A stretch of DNA of 64,000 nucleotides from Candidatus Eisenbacteria bacterium (GTDB lineage Bacteria; Orphanbacterota; Orphanbacteria; Orphanbacterales; Orphanbacteraceae), in contig JAFGGD010000020.1 of assembly GCA_016930695.1 (NCBI GenBank), positions 1 to 64,000 on the forward strand. The letters are read 5' to 3'. Below, one piece after another: positions 38,226 through 46,282 of this stretch. A model generated the notes under the pieces. It ran no database searches and had not been told where the DNA came from. It saw only the letters and a list, made by a program, of their open reading frames with translations. A program made the position numbers and the translations under genes. How positions within the stretch are numbered: the first letter of the stretch is position 1; every line of letters starts with the position of its first letter.

Positions 38226-38864
38226 TTAGACCCCCCTTTCCCGGTCCGGCCATAGGATCCTGTGCAGCTGGAGGTGGAGTCGCACCAGGAGACGATCCTC
38301 CAGAATCCAACCGGCGAGCCTCTCCGCCGGAAGCCGCCCGTGGACGGGGGAGAAGAGAACCGCCCCCGGGAAACCGCCGAGCCGCGCGGCCACGATCCCC
38401 TTGGCCCAATCGTAGTCCGCCCGGTTCGCCAGGACGAACTTGATCTCGTCCGCTCCTCCCAGGCGATCCAGATTCGACCAGAGCACGCGTTCCGACTCGC
38501 CGCTGGAGGGACACTTGATATCCATGATTTTTACGGCCCGCGGATCGATCCGGTCCACGGGAAGCGCGCCGCAGGTCTCGACGAGCACCTCGCCGCCCCC
38601 TTCGATCAGGACGCGGATCAGATCGGGCAACTCCTCCTGAAGGAGGGGCTCGCCGCCGGTCAGAAGGAAACGGGGGATGCCGAAGGCCGACGCGCGCCGC
38701 GCCACCTCCGCCGCGCTCGCCTCCTCCCCTTCCGCATCCCGCGCCCAGGCCGTGTCGCACCAGGCGCAGCGGTAGGGGCATCCGGCGAAGCGCACGATGA
38801 CGCAGGGGACGCCGCTCGCCCGCCCCTCTCCTTGGATGGCGGCGTGGATCTCGAGGACTTTCAT
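38226..38864 (-). CDS. queE: 7-carboxy-7-deazaguanine synthase (radical SAM)
   Basis: The 212-residue protein begins LEIHAAIQGEGRASGVPCVI and has the radical-SAM cluster CPYRCAWCDT (C-X3-C-X2-C), then FLLTGGEPLLQEELPDLI and VETCGALPVDRIDPR. These are the QueE signatures. The enzyme contracts 6-carboxy-tetrahydropterin to 7-carboxy-7-deazaguanine, the step before QueC. Its ATG overlaps the thioesterase stop (ATGA). The C-terminal residues (VRLHLQLHRILWPDRE) match the family end. Confidence 0.94.
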   Translation of the reverse strand: MKVLEIHAAIQGEGRASGVPCVIVRFAGCPYRCAWCDTAWARDAEGEEASAAEVARRASAFGIPRFLLTGGEPLLQEELPDLIRVLIEGGGEVLVETCGALPVDRIDPRAVKIMDIKCPSSGESERVLWSNLDRLGGADEIKFVLANRADYDWAKGIVAARLGGFPGAVLFSPVHGRLPAERLAGWILEDRLLVRLHLQLHRILWPDRERGV

Positions 38865-39340
38865 CGGTCTCCGTCCGGTGACGGTCTTTCCAAGGCGCGC
38901 CGGAGTTCATCGGGGATCCGGACGGGTCGCATCGCGCGGTCCACGCAGACGTGATCCGTCTCTCCCTCGACGAGGAGGGCGCCCTCCCTGAGGACGCGGT
39001 AGGCGAAGGTGATCGCCCGTGAGCGGAGGGCGGTGACGCCGGTTTCGACGAGGATGGGGTCATCGTACCGGGCGGGCGCGAGGAGGCGATAACGGACGCC
39101 CGATACGGGGAGATGGTAGCCGCGCCTCTCCAGGTCGGCGTAGGTCATGCCGCGCCCCCGCAGGAGCGCGGCCCGTCCCACCTCGAACCAGACCGGGTAA
39201 TTGGCGTAATACACCACGCCCATCTGATCCGTCTCCGCGTAGCGCACCCGCAGCTCGACCCGGCCCGCGCCGCCGCCTCTCGGGTCGTTCCATGTTTCTC
39301 TTCCGCCATCGGCCGATGCGCCGCGCCTTCTACTTGTCAT
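38861..39340 (-). CDS. YbgC-type acyl-CoA thioesterase (hotdog fold)
   Basis: The 159-residue product contains VRYAETDQMGVVYYANYPVWFE, the 4HBT active-site region with the catalytic Asp (quoted piece: YAETDQMGVVYYANY), and the later RLLAPARYDDPILVET. YbgC-like enzymes hydrolyse acyl-CoA and are often linked to the Tol-Pal envelope system, whose genes are absent here. The first 25 residues are polar and precede the fold. The ATG at 39340 lies inside the end of the PDZ gene (11-bp overlap). A later GTG could be the actual start. Confidence 0.82.
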   Translation of the reverse strand: MTSRRRGASADGGRETWNDPRGGGAGRVELRVRYAETDQMGVVYYANYPVWFEVGRAALLRGRGMTYADLERRGYHLPVSGVRYRLLAPARYDDPILVETGVTALRSRAITFAYRVLREGALLVEGETDHVCVDRAMRPVRIPDELRRALERPSPDGDR

Positions 39341-40229
39341 CGCGGATTTTGTCGATCTCCTTCCGGAGCTTCCCGACTTCCTTTTTCAGATGATCCATTT
39401 CCCGATCGATCCGCCCCCGCATCCCGTGGAAGCGGCCCCAGTCCGGCGGGGGAAACCGCATCGTCCGGAACCTTTCGAAGGGGGAGGTGGGAGCGCCGAG
39501 CGTCACCCGCAACGTGGTTTTCTTCCCCTTCCGGACGATCTCCACCTCCACCTCGTCCCCCGCTTCGCGGCCGGCGACGGCTTCGGCGAGGTCGGCGGCG
39601 CTTTGGACCGCGTCGTCTCCCAGGCGGACGATCACGTCGCCCCCCTTGACGCCCGCCCGGGCGGCCGGTCCCTCGGCCGGCACGCCGACCACCAGCGCGC
39701 CGCTTCCGGCGGGAAGGTCGAAGTAGGCGGCCAGATCGGCGTCGAGGTCGCGGGTTTCCACGCCGAGCCACGCGCCGATCCGGGTCCGATGATGGGAGCG
39801 TTTCTCGAGATTTCTTTCCCCGCGTCCGCGCTTCCCCTTGTCGACGCCCCCCTTCTTCTCCCGTTCCGCCAGCTCGACGCGCGTCGTCCGGCTTTCGCCG
39901 CGCCGGATCAGCGTGAAGGCGATCTCGTCCCCGATTTCGGCGTCGCGGACCATACGAATCAGCGCGCGCGGCGAGGGGATCGCTTCGCCGTTCCATGTGA
40001 GCAGCACGTCGCCGCGCTGCAGATCCGCTTCGGCCGCGGGGCTCCCTTCCGCGACTTCCGACACGAGAACGCCGGACGTTCCCTCCACGCCGAGGGCGTC
40101 GGCCAGGGGGGCGGTCAGGCGTTGCGCGCGCACCCCCAGATAGGGGCCGCCCTCTTCGGCCGACGCGCCGGCGACGGCGAAAAGAGGCAAGAGGGAGACG
40201 ATCGCGAGCACTTTGTGGATCATTCGCAT
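39330..40229 (-). CDS. Secreted protein with two PDZ domains and a C-terminal coiled coil
   Basis: The 299-residue protein has a signal peptide (about 1-24). The first PDZ domain (about 28-115) contains GPYLGVRAQRLT and LQRGDVLLTWNGEAI. A basic linker (KKGGVDKGKRGRGERNLEK) leads to a second PDZ domain (about 150-235, IGAWLGVETRDLD and VKGGDVIVRLGDDAVQSAADL). It ends in a heptad-rich tail (HLKKEVGKLRKEIDKIRDD). It looks like the regulatory part of a DegP/HtrA protease without the protease, so it may be a periplasmic scaffold. GGAGG lies eight bases before the ATG. It heads the operon containing the thioesterase, queE and queC. Confidence 0.8.
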   Translation of the reverse strand: MRMIHKVLAIVSLLPLFAVAGASAEEGGPYLGVRAQRLTAPLADALGVEGTSGVLVSEVAEGSPAAEADLQRGDVLLTWNGEAIPSPRALIRMVRDAEIGDEIAFTLIRRGESRTTRVELAEREKKGGVDKGKRGRGERNLEKRSHHRTRIGAWLGVETRDLDADLAAYFDLPAGSGALVVGVPAEGPAARAGVKGGDVIVRLGDDAVQSAADLAEAVAGREAGDEVEVEIVRKGKKTTLRVTLGAPTSPFERFRTMRFPPPDWGRFHGMRGRIDREMDHLKKEVGKLRKEIDKIRDDK

Positions 40230-40322
40230 GATCTTGACCTCCGAATGGGGGCGAAATCGGGTCGTCTACATGGGGCGGGAAAGGCGAAGACCGAATGCGC
40301 GCGGCGCGCCAGCACCGGCTGC

Positions 40323-40352
40323 TTGACCGCTCCCGAGCGACAGTGCTATACT
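40323..40352 (+). promoter_or_regulatory. Promoter of an unassigned transcript
   Basis: TTGACC (40323-40328), 18 bp, TATACT (40347-40352) preceded by TGC. This is a good site, yet no gene follows for nearly 500 bases, so it suggests a small RNA or a long leader for etfBA. Confidence 0.6.
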
Positions 40353-40357
40353 ACCAT

Positions 40358-40490
40358 CAACAAGTCGTTGGTTGGGAGCGATCCAACCGTCGAAGTTCTC
40401 ACCGGCCTATTCAGGTCTCTTGCCTAAATAGAGAGCGGAAGAACGAGAGATCAGCCGAAGGGGAGAGGCGTCCGTCTCTCCCCTTCACCC
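40358..40490 (+). ncRNA. Candidate small RNA
   Basis: The stretch begins about six bases after the TATACT promoter and ends in a hairpin AAGGGGAGAG-N8-CTCTCCCCTT (40458-40485). That hairpin has a 10-bp stem but is followed by CACCCGTTT, not a clean U-run, so termination is uncertain. No open reading frame with a ribosome binding site fits. I recognise no RNA family. Confidence 0.25.
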
Positions 40491-40621
40491 GTTTCAGACA
40501 AAAAAACACCCCCCGCTTTTGGCTCGTGTCGCTCGGTGGCCTGGTTACAGGTGCCAAGTCCCTTCCGCGTCATAGTGATGAGGGACCCAGGAGCACGAGG
40601 GAAGCAGGGGGTGGTCATATG

Positions 40622-40636
40622 ATATTTTGAAAATAT
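40622..40636. promoter_or_regulatory. A/T palindrome ATATTTT-G-AAAATAT
   Basis: A perfect 15-bp palindrome within an A/T-rich stretch, 86 bp upstream of the etfB -35 element. It could be a regulator binding site or part of a bent DNA region; no regulator is known. Confidence 0.4.
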
Positions 40637-40702
40637 TATGACAGATACGAATGGAAACGACAAGAAAAAAATGTACTAAACGGTACTTATTGCGATATAT
40701 GG

Positions 40703-40714
40703 GGTTCGCGAACC
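40703..40714. promoter_or_regulatory. Perfect palindrome GGTTCGCGAACC, candidate operator of etfBA
   Basis: This 12-bp perfect palindrome ends 7 bp before the -35 hexamer of the etfB promoter, a usual position for an operator. Confidence 0.42.
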
Positions 40715-40721
40715 GCCTCTC

Positions 40722-40751
40722 TTGACAGCCCCGAAAAGCGGATGCTAGCCT
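40722..40751 (+). promoter_or_regulatory. Promoter of etfBA
   Basis: TTGACA (40722-40727), 18 bp, TAGCCT (40746-40751) preceded by TGC. The start codon lies at 40827. Confidence 0.62.
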
Positions 40752-40826
40752 CTCGGGCAACGCTCTCCGGGGCCGCTCTTCCGATCCCCGGCTCGAGGAT
40801 CTCCCGACGGAAAAGATGGAGGAAGC

Positions 40827-41624
40827 ATGAAGGCGATCGTCTGTTTGAAAGAAGTCCCCGAGACACCCGACGGTGTTCGGGTGGCCGAGGAGGGATATCT
40901 GGCCCCTCGAGGGGACGCGGCCTACCTGGTCGACCCGATCGGGCCCTACGCCCTCGAAACGGCTCTTCAGCTCCGCGACCGTTCCGGAGGGGAGGTGATC
41001 GCCCTCTGCGTCGGGCGGCCCGGGGCGGCCAAGATATTGAAGGAATCGGCCCTGGCGGTCGGCGCCGACGACGCGTTCCTGCTCGCCGACGACGCGCTCG
41101 TGGGGGGCGACCCCGTCGCCGTCGCGCGGGCGCTGGCGGCGGCGGTCCGCAAGATCGACGGGGCGGACCTGATCGTGTGCGGCGACCGGGCGGCCGACGA
41201 CAACGCCGCCACGGTGGGCGCCGCCCTCGCGGGTTTGCTGGGGATTCCCGTTCTCTCCTATGTGGACGAGATCCTGGAGTTCGACGCCGGTGAAAAGAAG
41301 ATCCGGGTCGGCCGCGCCCTCGAGGCGGGCCGGGAGATCGTCGAGGCGTCCCTTCCGGTGGTGCTCACGGTGATGAAGGGGATCTACTTCCCCCGCTACG
41401 CCTCCCCGCTCGGTATCCGCAAGGCGGCCCGCCGGGAGATCCCGGTCTGGACCGTCGCCGATCTGGGGGAGAATCCTTCGCGGCTCGGCGTCGCCGGATC
41501 GCAGACTTTCGTTCGCGGGATCGAGTCCCCTCCGCCCCCGTCGGGAGTGGAGATGATCGGCGGGGAACCGGAGGAAGCGGTCGCCGTCCTCGTGCGAAAA
41601 ATCCTGGACGCCAAGGTCCTGTAG
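40827..41624 (+). CDS. etfB: Electron transfer flavoprotein, beta subunit
   Basis: The 265-residue protein starts KAIVCLKEVPETPDGVRVAE and shows DPIGPYALETALQLRDR, DLIVCGDRAADDNAATVG (nucleotide-binding region) and PVVLTVMKGIYFPRYASP (the ETF-beta signature). With the alpha subunit it carries electrons from acyl-CoA and other dehydrogenases to the quinone pool or to bifurcating partners. GGAGGAAGC precedes the ATG. The alpha gene follows after 15 bp. No adjacent ETF:quinone oxidoreductase or acyl-CoA dehydrogenase is present. Confidence 0.95.
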   Translation: MKAIVCLKEVPETPDGVRVAEEGYLAPRGDAAYLVDPIGPYALETALQLRDRSGGEVIALCVGRPGAAKILKESALAVGADDAFLLADDALVGGDPVAVARALAAAVRKIDGADLIVCGDRAADDNAATVGAALAGLLGIPVLSYVDEILEFDAGEKKIRVGRALEAGREIVEASLPVVLTVMKGIYFPRYASPLGIRKAARREIPVWTVADLGENPSRLGVAGSQTFVRGIESPPPPSGVEMIGGEPEEAVAVLVRKILDAKVL

Positions 41625-41639
41625 AAGGAGGTGGGAGAG

Positions 41640-42623
41640 ATGGCGAACGCGATTTGGGTGATCGCGGAGGCGACTCCGGACGGAATCTCTCGCGCCACGA
41701 GAGAACTGGCGGGGCGCGCCGTCGAACTGGCGGGAGGGGATCCCTCGGCCGTGACTCTTCTCTTTCTCGGCGACGGGTCGGACGAGCGGGTGGCGAGGCT
41801 CGCGGAGGTCGGCGCCGGCCGTGTGCTGGTGCTGGACGATCCGGACCTGGCGACTTATCGGGTCGGTCCCTACACGGCGGCGATCGCCGGAGCGGTCCGC
41901 GACGGCGTCCCCGAGGCGATTCTCGTTCCGGCTTCCCTGAACGGACGGGAACTGGGCGCCTCGCTTGCCGTCGCCCTCGACACCGGCGTGGTACAGGAGT
42001 GCTACGCCGTGGAGAGAGAGGATGGACGGCTGGTCGGCGCGCGGGGTGTGTTCGGCGGCAACTTGACCGCGCGGATCGAGTGTCGCGGCGGCGATCCGGC
42101 GATCTTCACGGTCCGCCCCAAGGCCTATTCACCCGCCGAAGGAGGCGGCGCGGCGACCGTGGAGAAACGCGCTCCCGCCGCCGCTCCGGAGGGCTTGGTC
42201 GCGCGCGTGTTGGAACTGAAACCGCACCCGGGCGAGACGGTCCAGTTGGAGGAGGCGGATGTGATCGTCGCCGGAGGGCACGGTCTCGGCGGCGCCGAGG
42301 GATTCGGGCCGCTTCGCGAACTCGCCGCCGCTCTCGGCGGAGCCGTCGGCGCCTCCCGGTCCGCCGTCGACTCGGGCTGGATCGAGTACCCCCACCAGGT
42401 GGGACAGACCGGTAAGACGGTACAGCCGAAGCTTTACATCGCCTGCGGTATCTCCGGAGCGATCCAGCACATCGCCGGCATGCGGAACGCGGACGTGATC
42501 GTGGCGATCAACAAGGACCCGAACGCGCCGATTTTCAAGATGGCCGATTACGGGATCGTGGGGGATCTGTTCACCGTGGTGCCGCTTCTCACGCAAGCCT
42601 TCCGCGAGTCGCTGAAGAGCTGA
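41640..42623 (+). CDS. etfA: Electron transfer flavoprotein, alpha subunit
   Basis: The 327-residue protein has the N-terminal ETF domain (IWVIAEATPDGISRATREL) and the C-terminal FAD-binding domain: VIVAGGHGLGGAEGFGPL, GASRSAVDSGWIEYPHQVGQ, TVQPKLYIACGISGAIQHI and AINKDPNAPIFKMADYGIVG. All FAD-contacting motifs are intact. Start at 41640 follows AAGGAGGTGGGAGAG. It is the second gene of the etfBA operon; the convergent sulfatase-fold gene ends 15 bp away, with no clear terminator between. Confidence 0.95.
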   Translation: MANAIWVIAEATPDGISRATRELAGRAVELAGGDPSAVTLLFLGDGSDERVARLAEVGAGRVLVLDDPDLATYRVGPYTAAIAGAVRDGVPEAILVPASLNGRELGASLAVALDTGVVQECYAVEREDGRLVGARGVFGGNLTARIECRGGDPAIFTVRPKAYSPAEGGGAATVEKRAPAAAPEGLVARVLELKPHPGETVQLEEADVIVAGGHGLGGAEGFGPLRELAAALGGAVGASRSAVDSGWIEYPHQVGQTGKTVQPKLYIACGISGAIQHIAGMRNADVIVAINKDPNAPIFKMADYGIVGDLFTVVPLLTQAFRESLKS

Positions 42624-42637
42624 AGCGGGGAAGGGGA

Positions 42638-44470
42638 CTACTCCCCTCCGGGAAGAACCCAATCGGGAGGCGGGGCGTCGCCGTCCGGACCGACCGGCGG
42701 CGTCTCCGCCGCCCACCCCTTCAAGAGCGCCGCCAGCTCCGCCGTTTTCTCCGGCATGGCGGCGGCCAGGTTCCGGCTCTCCGAAGGGTCGTTCTCCAGA
42801 TCGTACAGCTCGAACAGAGGCCGCTCCGCGCCGGGTGTGCGGATCAGCTTCCATCCCTCCAGACGAATCGATTGGAGCCTCCCCGCCAGGCCGGCGACGG
42901 GCCGCCGCTCGTTGTGCCGGAAGAGGAGGGAGGGGCCGGTTTCGGCGAAGAGGGGGAAACTCCGCGGGCGGCTCGGACGCTCCACCACCGGCATCAGGCT
43001 CCGGCCCTCGGCGTCGTAGGGCACGTCGAAGTGGAGCACGTCGAGGAGGGTGGGGGCGAGATCGATCAGACGGACTTGCGATTCGATCACCTGCCGGGGG
43101 AGGTTCGGGGCGCTCAGCAGGACCGGCACGTGGAGCGTGGGGTCGTAGAGAAACTCCCCGTGATCGAAGTGGTACCCGTGTTCGCCCAGGCTTTCCCCAT
43201 GGGTGCCCGCCACCAGCAGGATCGAGTCGTGGATCCGATCCCGCTCCCGGAGCGCGGCGAGGATCCGCCCGATCCGCGTGTCCATGGCCCGGATCTCGCC
43301 GTCGTACAGATCGACGGCGCGCCGTCGATCCTCCTCGTCCAGAGGAACGAGATCGAAAACGCGGCATCCCGGCGTCGGCCGATAGAAGAAGCGGTCACGA
43401 TAGGGTCCTTCGTAGTCCGGGTCTCCGAAGACGCGCTCCTCCGGCGCCGGCGCGTAGGGCATGACCGGGTCGTCGTAGTGGATCCAGAGAAAGAAGGGCC
43501 GTTTCTTCCGCTCCAGGATCCAACGAACCGCTTCGGAGGTCAGCGAGTCGGCGTCCGCTCCCGCCGCTTCACGGAAATGGCCGAATCCCTGGCCGAAGCC
43601 GGAGGAGCCCGGCGGTCCGGCGAGGACGGCAAAGCCCGCCGTGTCGTATCCGCGGTCCTCGAGAACTTCCGCCAGCGTGGCCTGCCCCGTGGGGAGGCCG
43701 TCCTCGGTCCGGCGCACGCCGGCCGCCGCCGGATAACGCCCGGTCAGGATCGACGCAAGGGAGGGGCGGCTGAGCGGCGCCGCCGAAAAAGCCCGCGTGA
43801 GGAGAATCCCTTCCCGGGCGAAACGATCCAGGTGGGGCGTGGTCGTTCGTTCGTATCCGAAAACGCCCATGTGGTCCGGCCGGATCCCGTCGACGGTGAT
43901 GAGAACCACGTTTTGTCCGCGGGGAAAGTTCTTCGTCCAATTGATATAGGCGCCGCTGTTCGCGACGGCGAGCAGAAAAAGGGGGAGCAGGATCACCCGG
44001 AGGGAGCCGAAGGAGAGAATCGCCTGGAAGGCGGGGTAAATCTCGTGAAAGACCCGGGCCGCCGCCAGGGCCGCGAGGATCAGGAGAAAGCGACGACCTT
44101 GGAGGAAGAGCGCGCCGCCTCCCGTTTCCTCGCCGCCGCCGAAGAGGCCGCTCTGCGTGATCACCAGCAGGAGCCCGATGAGGAAGAGGATCGACGTGAT
44201 CCGCCGGAAGGAGCGGGGCGCGACCCGGTAGAGCACGAAAAGGAGCACCGCGCACGCCGCGCCGACGAGGGTGAAACGGAAGAAGACGGCGTTCAACCGC
44301 TCCACGAAGAGAGAAACCGCCAGGTTGTGGAGCTTGTAGGTGCCCAGATGGTTGGTGGAGATGGCCGCCGCGCCGCTGATCACGCCGAAGACCGTCGCGG
44401 CCGCCGCCGTCAGGGAGAGCCCCGCCTTGAGATTCTTCCTCGACCGCTTGCTTCTTTGGGAACGCAGCAT
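42638..44470 (-). CDS. Membrane-anchored sulfatase-fold protein with altered active site (Ser type)
   Basis: The 610-residue protein has four or five N-terminal membrane segments (about 17-175), then a sulfatase-like domain: NVVLITVDGIRPDHMGVFGYE, with the nucleophile loop SAAPLSRPSLASILTGRYP. The nucleophile position holds Ser (S-R-P-S-L) and the following Arg is Leu. The usual GDHGE motif reads AGTHGESLGEHGYHFDHGE, so the metal-ligand Asp is Thr. These changes make ordinary sulfatase chemistry doubtful. The layout resembles LtaS and phosphoethanolamine transferases, with a membrane base and an outer catalytic domain. It is encoded alone; a possible -10 TAGACT lies near 44500. Confidence 0.8.
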   Translation of the reverse strand: MLRSQRSKRSRKNLKAGLSLTAAAATVFGVISGAAAISTNHLGTYKLHNLAVSLFVERLNAVFFRFTLVGAACAVLLFVLYRVAPRSFRRITSILFLIGLLLVITQSGLFGGGEETGGGALFLQGRRFLLILAALAAARVFHEIYPAFQAILSFGSLRVILLPLFLLAVANSGAYINWTKNFPRGQNVVLITVDGIRPDHMGVFGYERTTTPHLDRFAREGILLTRAFSAAPLSRPSLASILTGRYPAAAGVRRTEDGLPTGQATLAEVLEDRGYDTAGFAVLAGPPGSSGFGQGFGHFREAAGADADSLTSEAVRWILERKKRPFFLWIHYDDPVMPYAPAPEERVFGDPDYEGPYRDRFFYRPTPGCRVFDLVPLDEEDRRRAVDLYDGEIRAMDTRIGRILAALRERDRIHDSILLVAGTHGESLGEHGYHFDHGEFLYDPTLHVPVLLSAPNLPRQVIESQVRLIDLAPTLLDVLHFDVPYDAEGRSLMPVVERPSRPRSFPLFAETGPSLLFRHNERRPVAGLAGRLQSIRLEGWKLIRTPGAERPLFELYDLENDPSESRNLAAAMPEKTAELAALLKGWAAETPPVGPDGDAPPPDWVLPGGE

Positions 44471-44570
44471 CGCCGCACCTCGGGTTCGAGACGTCGAGAG
44501 TCTAGCATAACCCCGGGTTCGGTATCATGCCCCGCGACGTCTCTTTCCCTTCCCATCGGAAGGAATCCCG

Positions 44571-44600
44571 TTGACGCGCCCGCCTATCCCGGCCTAGGAT
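44571..44600 (+). promoter_or_regulatory. Promoter of the bactofilin gene
   Basis: TTGACG (44571-44576), 18 bp, TAGGAT (44595-44600); the ATG follows at 44635. Confidence 0.6.
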
Positions 44601-44634
44601 GCGGGGAGACGGCCCCTGAGAAAGGGGATGGCAT

Positions 44635-45078
44635 ATGGCGCGAACGGATAATCCGGAAGGTACGGAAAAAGTGGCTTCGATCATCGCAGAAGGATGCACG
44701 TTCAACGGCACGGTCAACGTCAGCGGGAACATCCGGGTCGACGGGCGGTTCGACGGAAAACTGATCGTCTCGGACACGCTGGTCATCGGGAAAACCGGTA
44801 AGGTCCGTGCGGAGGTGGAGACCAAGGTCGCCACCATCGCCGGGAACCTGAACGGAGAGATCCACGCCCGGGAGGGTGTGAAGCTCCAGGCCGGTTCCCA
44901 CTTCGAGGGAAACATCTACACCAAGAACCTGGTCATCGAAGAGGGCGTATTCTTCGACGGCGGTTGTTGGCGTTCGGTGGAGGGAAAGGGGAAGGCGGAG
45001 AGCCGTCCCCAGCCGAAGCCGGAGAAGCAGGCCGCGCCCGCCGGCGCCCCGACAGGGGTGTCCGGACCGGGACGCTGA
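44635..45078 (+). CDS. Bactofilin
   Basis: The 147-residue protein has a central right-handed beta-helix of about 90 residues, read as repeating short strands with Gly turns (IAEGCTFNGTVNVSGNIRVDG, here as FNGTVNVSGNIRVDGRFDG; IAGNLNGEIHAREGVKL; FEGNIYTKNLVIEEG). A Pro/Lys-rich disordered tail follows. Bactofilins polymerise without nucleotide into cytoskeletal filaments that position cell-wall, stalk or polarity factors. AAAGGGGATG precedes the ATG. It is followed in the same direction by the corrinoid adenosyltransferase gene after 127 bp. Confidence 0.92.
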   Translation: MARTDNPEGTEKVASIIAEGCTFNGTVNVSGNIRVDGRFDGKLIVSDTLVIGKTGKVRAEVETKVATIAGNLNGEIHAREGVKLQAGSHFEGNIYTKNLVIEEGVFFDGGCWRSVEGKGKAESRPQPKPEKQAAPAGAPTGVSGPGR

Positions 45079-45205
45079 CGGACCGTTTCGAGCAAGGGAG
45101 CGCGGATCGGTGGGGGCGGGCGGCGCGCGGCGCCGCGGGTCGGTCCCCGGATCCGCGCTTCCCTCTCTCCGGGCAGGCGCCGACCAGGCGCGGGGCGGGG
45201 GCGGA

Positions 45206-45724
45206 ATGAAACGGGGCTTTGTTCAGATTTACACGGGCGACGGGAAGGGGAAGACCACCGCCGCTCTCGGTCTCGCCCTTCGCGCCTCGGGCCACGGACT
45301 CCGCGTGTACATCGGCCAGTTCATGAAGGGCCAAGTGTACGGCGAGAGGATCGCCTTGGAGGGGAACGACCGGATCGTTCTCGAGCCATACGGCGATCCG
45401 CGGTGCATCCGCCGTGAGGAGGTGACTCCGGAGCACGTGGAGCGCGCGCGGCGAGGTCTCGCCCGGGCTCGTGAGGCGATGGAGTCGGGCCGCTTCGACA
45501 TCGTCGTTCTGGACGAGGCGAACGTGGCGGTCTGGTTCGGGCTGCTCGCCGTCGAGGACCTTCTCGATTTCCTCGATCACCGCCCGGAGGGGGTGGAGGT
45601 GGTTCTCACCGGAAGGAAGGCGCCGCCGGAGCTGATCGCTCGGGCGGACCTGGTCACGGAGATGCGCGAGATCAAGCACTACTACCGCGACGGCGTCACG
45701 GCGAGGGACGGCATCGAGCGATAA
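45206..45724 (+). CDS. cobO: Cob(I)yrinic acid a,c-diamide adenosyltransferase
   Basis: The 172-residue protein has the P-loop IYTGDGKGKTTAALGLALRA at its N-terminus, YIGQFMKGQVYGE, and FDIVVLDEANVAVWFGLL, with VVLTGRKAPPELIARADLV near the end. These match the CobO/CobA (ACA-type) family that adenosylates corrinoids to form coenzyme B12. The first basic residues are shorter than in E. coli BtuR (about 196 residues). Start at 45206 is supported by GGGGGCGG upstream. No other cobalamin gene is in the window, so it may serve salvage. Confidence 0.9.
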   Translation: MKRGFVQIYTGDGKGKTTAALGLALRASGHGLRVYIGQFMKGQVYGERIALEGNDRIVLEPYGDPRCIRREEVTPEHVERARRGLARAREAMESGRFDIVVLDEANVAVWFGLLAVEDLLDFLDHRPEGVEVVLTGRKAPPELIARADLVTEMREIKHYYRDGVTARDGIER

Positions 45725-45784
45725 CCCGGGCTACGGAAGAGGCGCGGAGCGGGCCGGACGCTCCGCCCGTCGGACGGAAAGCGA

Positions 45785-46282
45785 ATGATGGAAGCAAAAT
45801 GGCGCGCGGCGGTGGTGACGGTGAGCGACCGTGCTTCGCGGGGCGAGAGCGAGGACCGGAGCGGCCCGCTCGCAGCCCGGCTTCTGGAGGAAGCGGGGCT
45901 CGCCGTCGTCTCTCGAGCGCTCGTCCCCGATGAACGGGAGAGGATCGAGGAGACGCTCCGCGCTCTCGTCGATCGGGAACGCCCTCTTCTGGTCGTCACC
46001 GTAGGCGGCACCGGTTTCATGCCCAGGGACGTGACGCCCGAGGCGACCCTGGCGGTGATCGAGAAGCGAGCCCCCGGCGTGGAGGAAGAGATCCGCCGGT
46101 CGGGCGTCGCCAAGGGAGTGGTCCCCGCGCCGATCGGGCGGGGCGTCTCCGGTCTGGTGGGACGCACCTGGATCGTGAATCTGCCGGGGAGCATGGGGGC
46201 GGTGCGGGACGGGATGGAGGCGATCCGTCCCATCATCGATCACGCGCTGAAGCACCTCGGCGGGACGGGCGGTCACGACTGA
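45785..46282 (+). CDS. MogA/MoaB-family molybdenum cofactor protein
   Basis: The 165-residue protein starts AAVVTVSDRASRGESEDRSG and carries VVTVGGTGFMPRDVTPEATL, the substrate-binding signature of the MogA/MoaB fold, and WIVNLPGSMGAVRDGMEAI. Members adenylylate molybdopterin before metal insertion (MogA, or MoaB in species that lack MogA). The gene starts with ATG ATG; either codon may be used. It lies 60 bp after cobO and overlaps the convergent histidine kinase gene by 10 bp. No other moa/moe genes are visible here. Confidence 0.88.
   Translation: MMEAKWRAAVVTVSDRASRGESEDRSGPLAARLLEEAGLAVVSRALVPDERERIEETLRALVDRERPLLVVTVGGTGFMPRDVTPEATLAVIEKRAPGVEEEIRRSGVAKGVVPAPIGRGVSGLVGRTWIVNLPGSMGAVRDGMEAIRPIIDHALKHLGGTGGHD

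Larger units (their letters stand above)
40230..40826. other. Regulatory island between the PDZ gene and etfBA
   Basis: No protein gene is supported in these 597 bases. They contain two promoter-like sites on the plus strand, a 10-bp stem hairpin at 40458-40485, and a markedly A/T-rich segment (about 40605-40705) with a perfect ATATTTT-G-AAAATAT palindrome and a perfect GGTTCGCGAACC palindrome. The base composition contrasts sharply with the rest of the window. Confidence 0.6.

Noticed and set aside
40295-40630. A possible 111-residue protein in the gap before etfBA
   Set aside because: Its start lies upstream of the TATACT promoter, it has no ribosome binding site, and its composition does not resemble other genes.
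42872-44764. A 630-codon plus-strand frame opposite the membrane sulfatase-fold gene
   Set aside because: No recognisable domain, charged low-complexity translation, and it overlaps a gene with membrane segments and conserved motifs.
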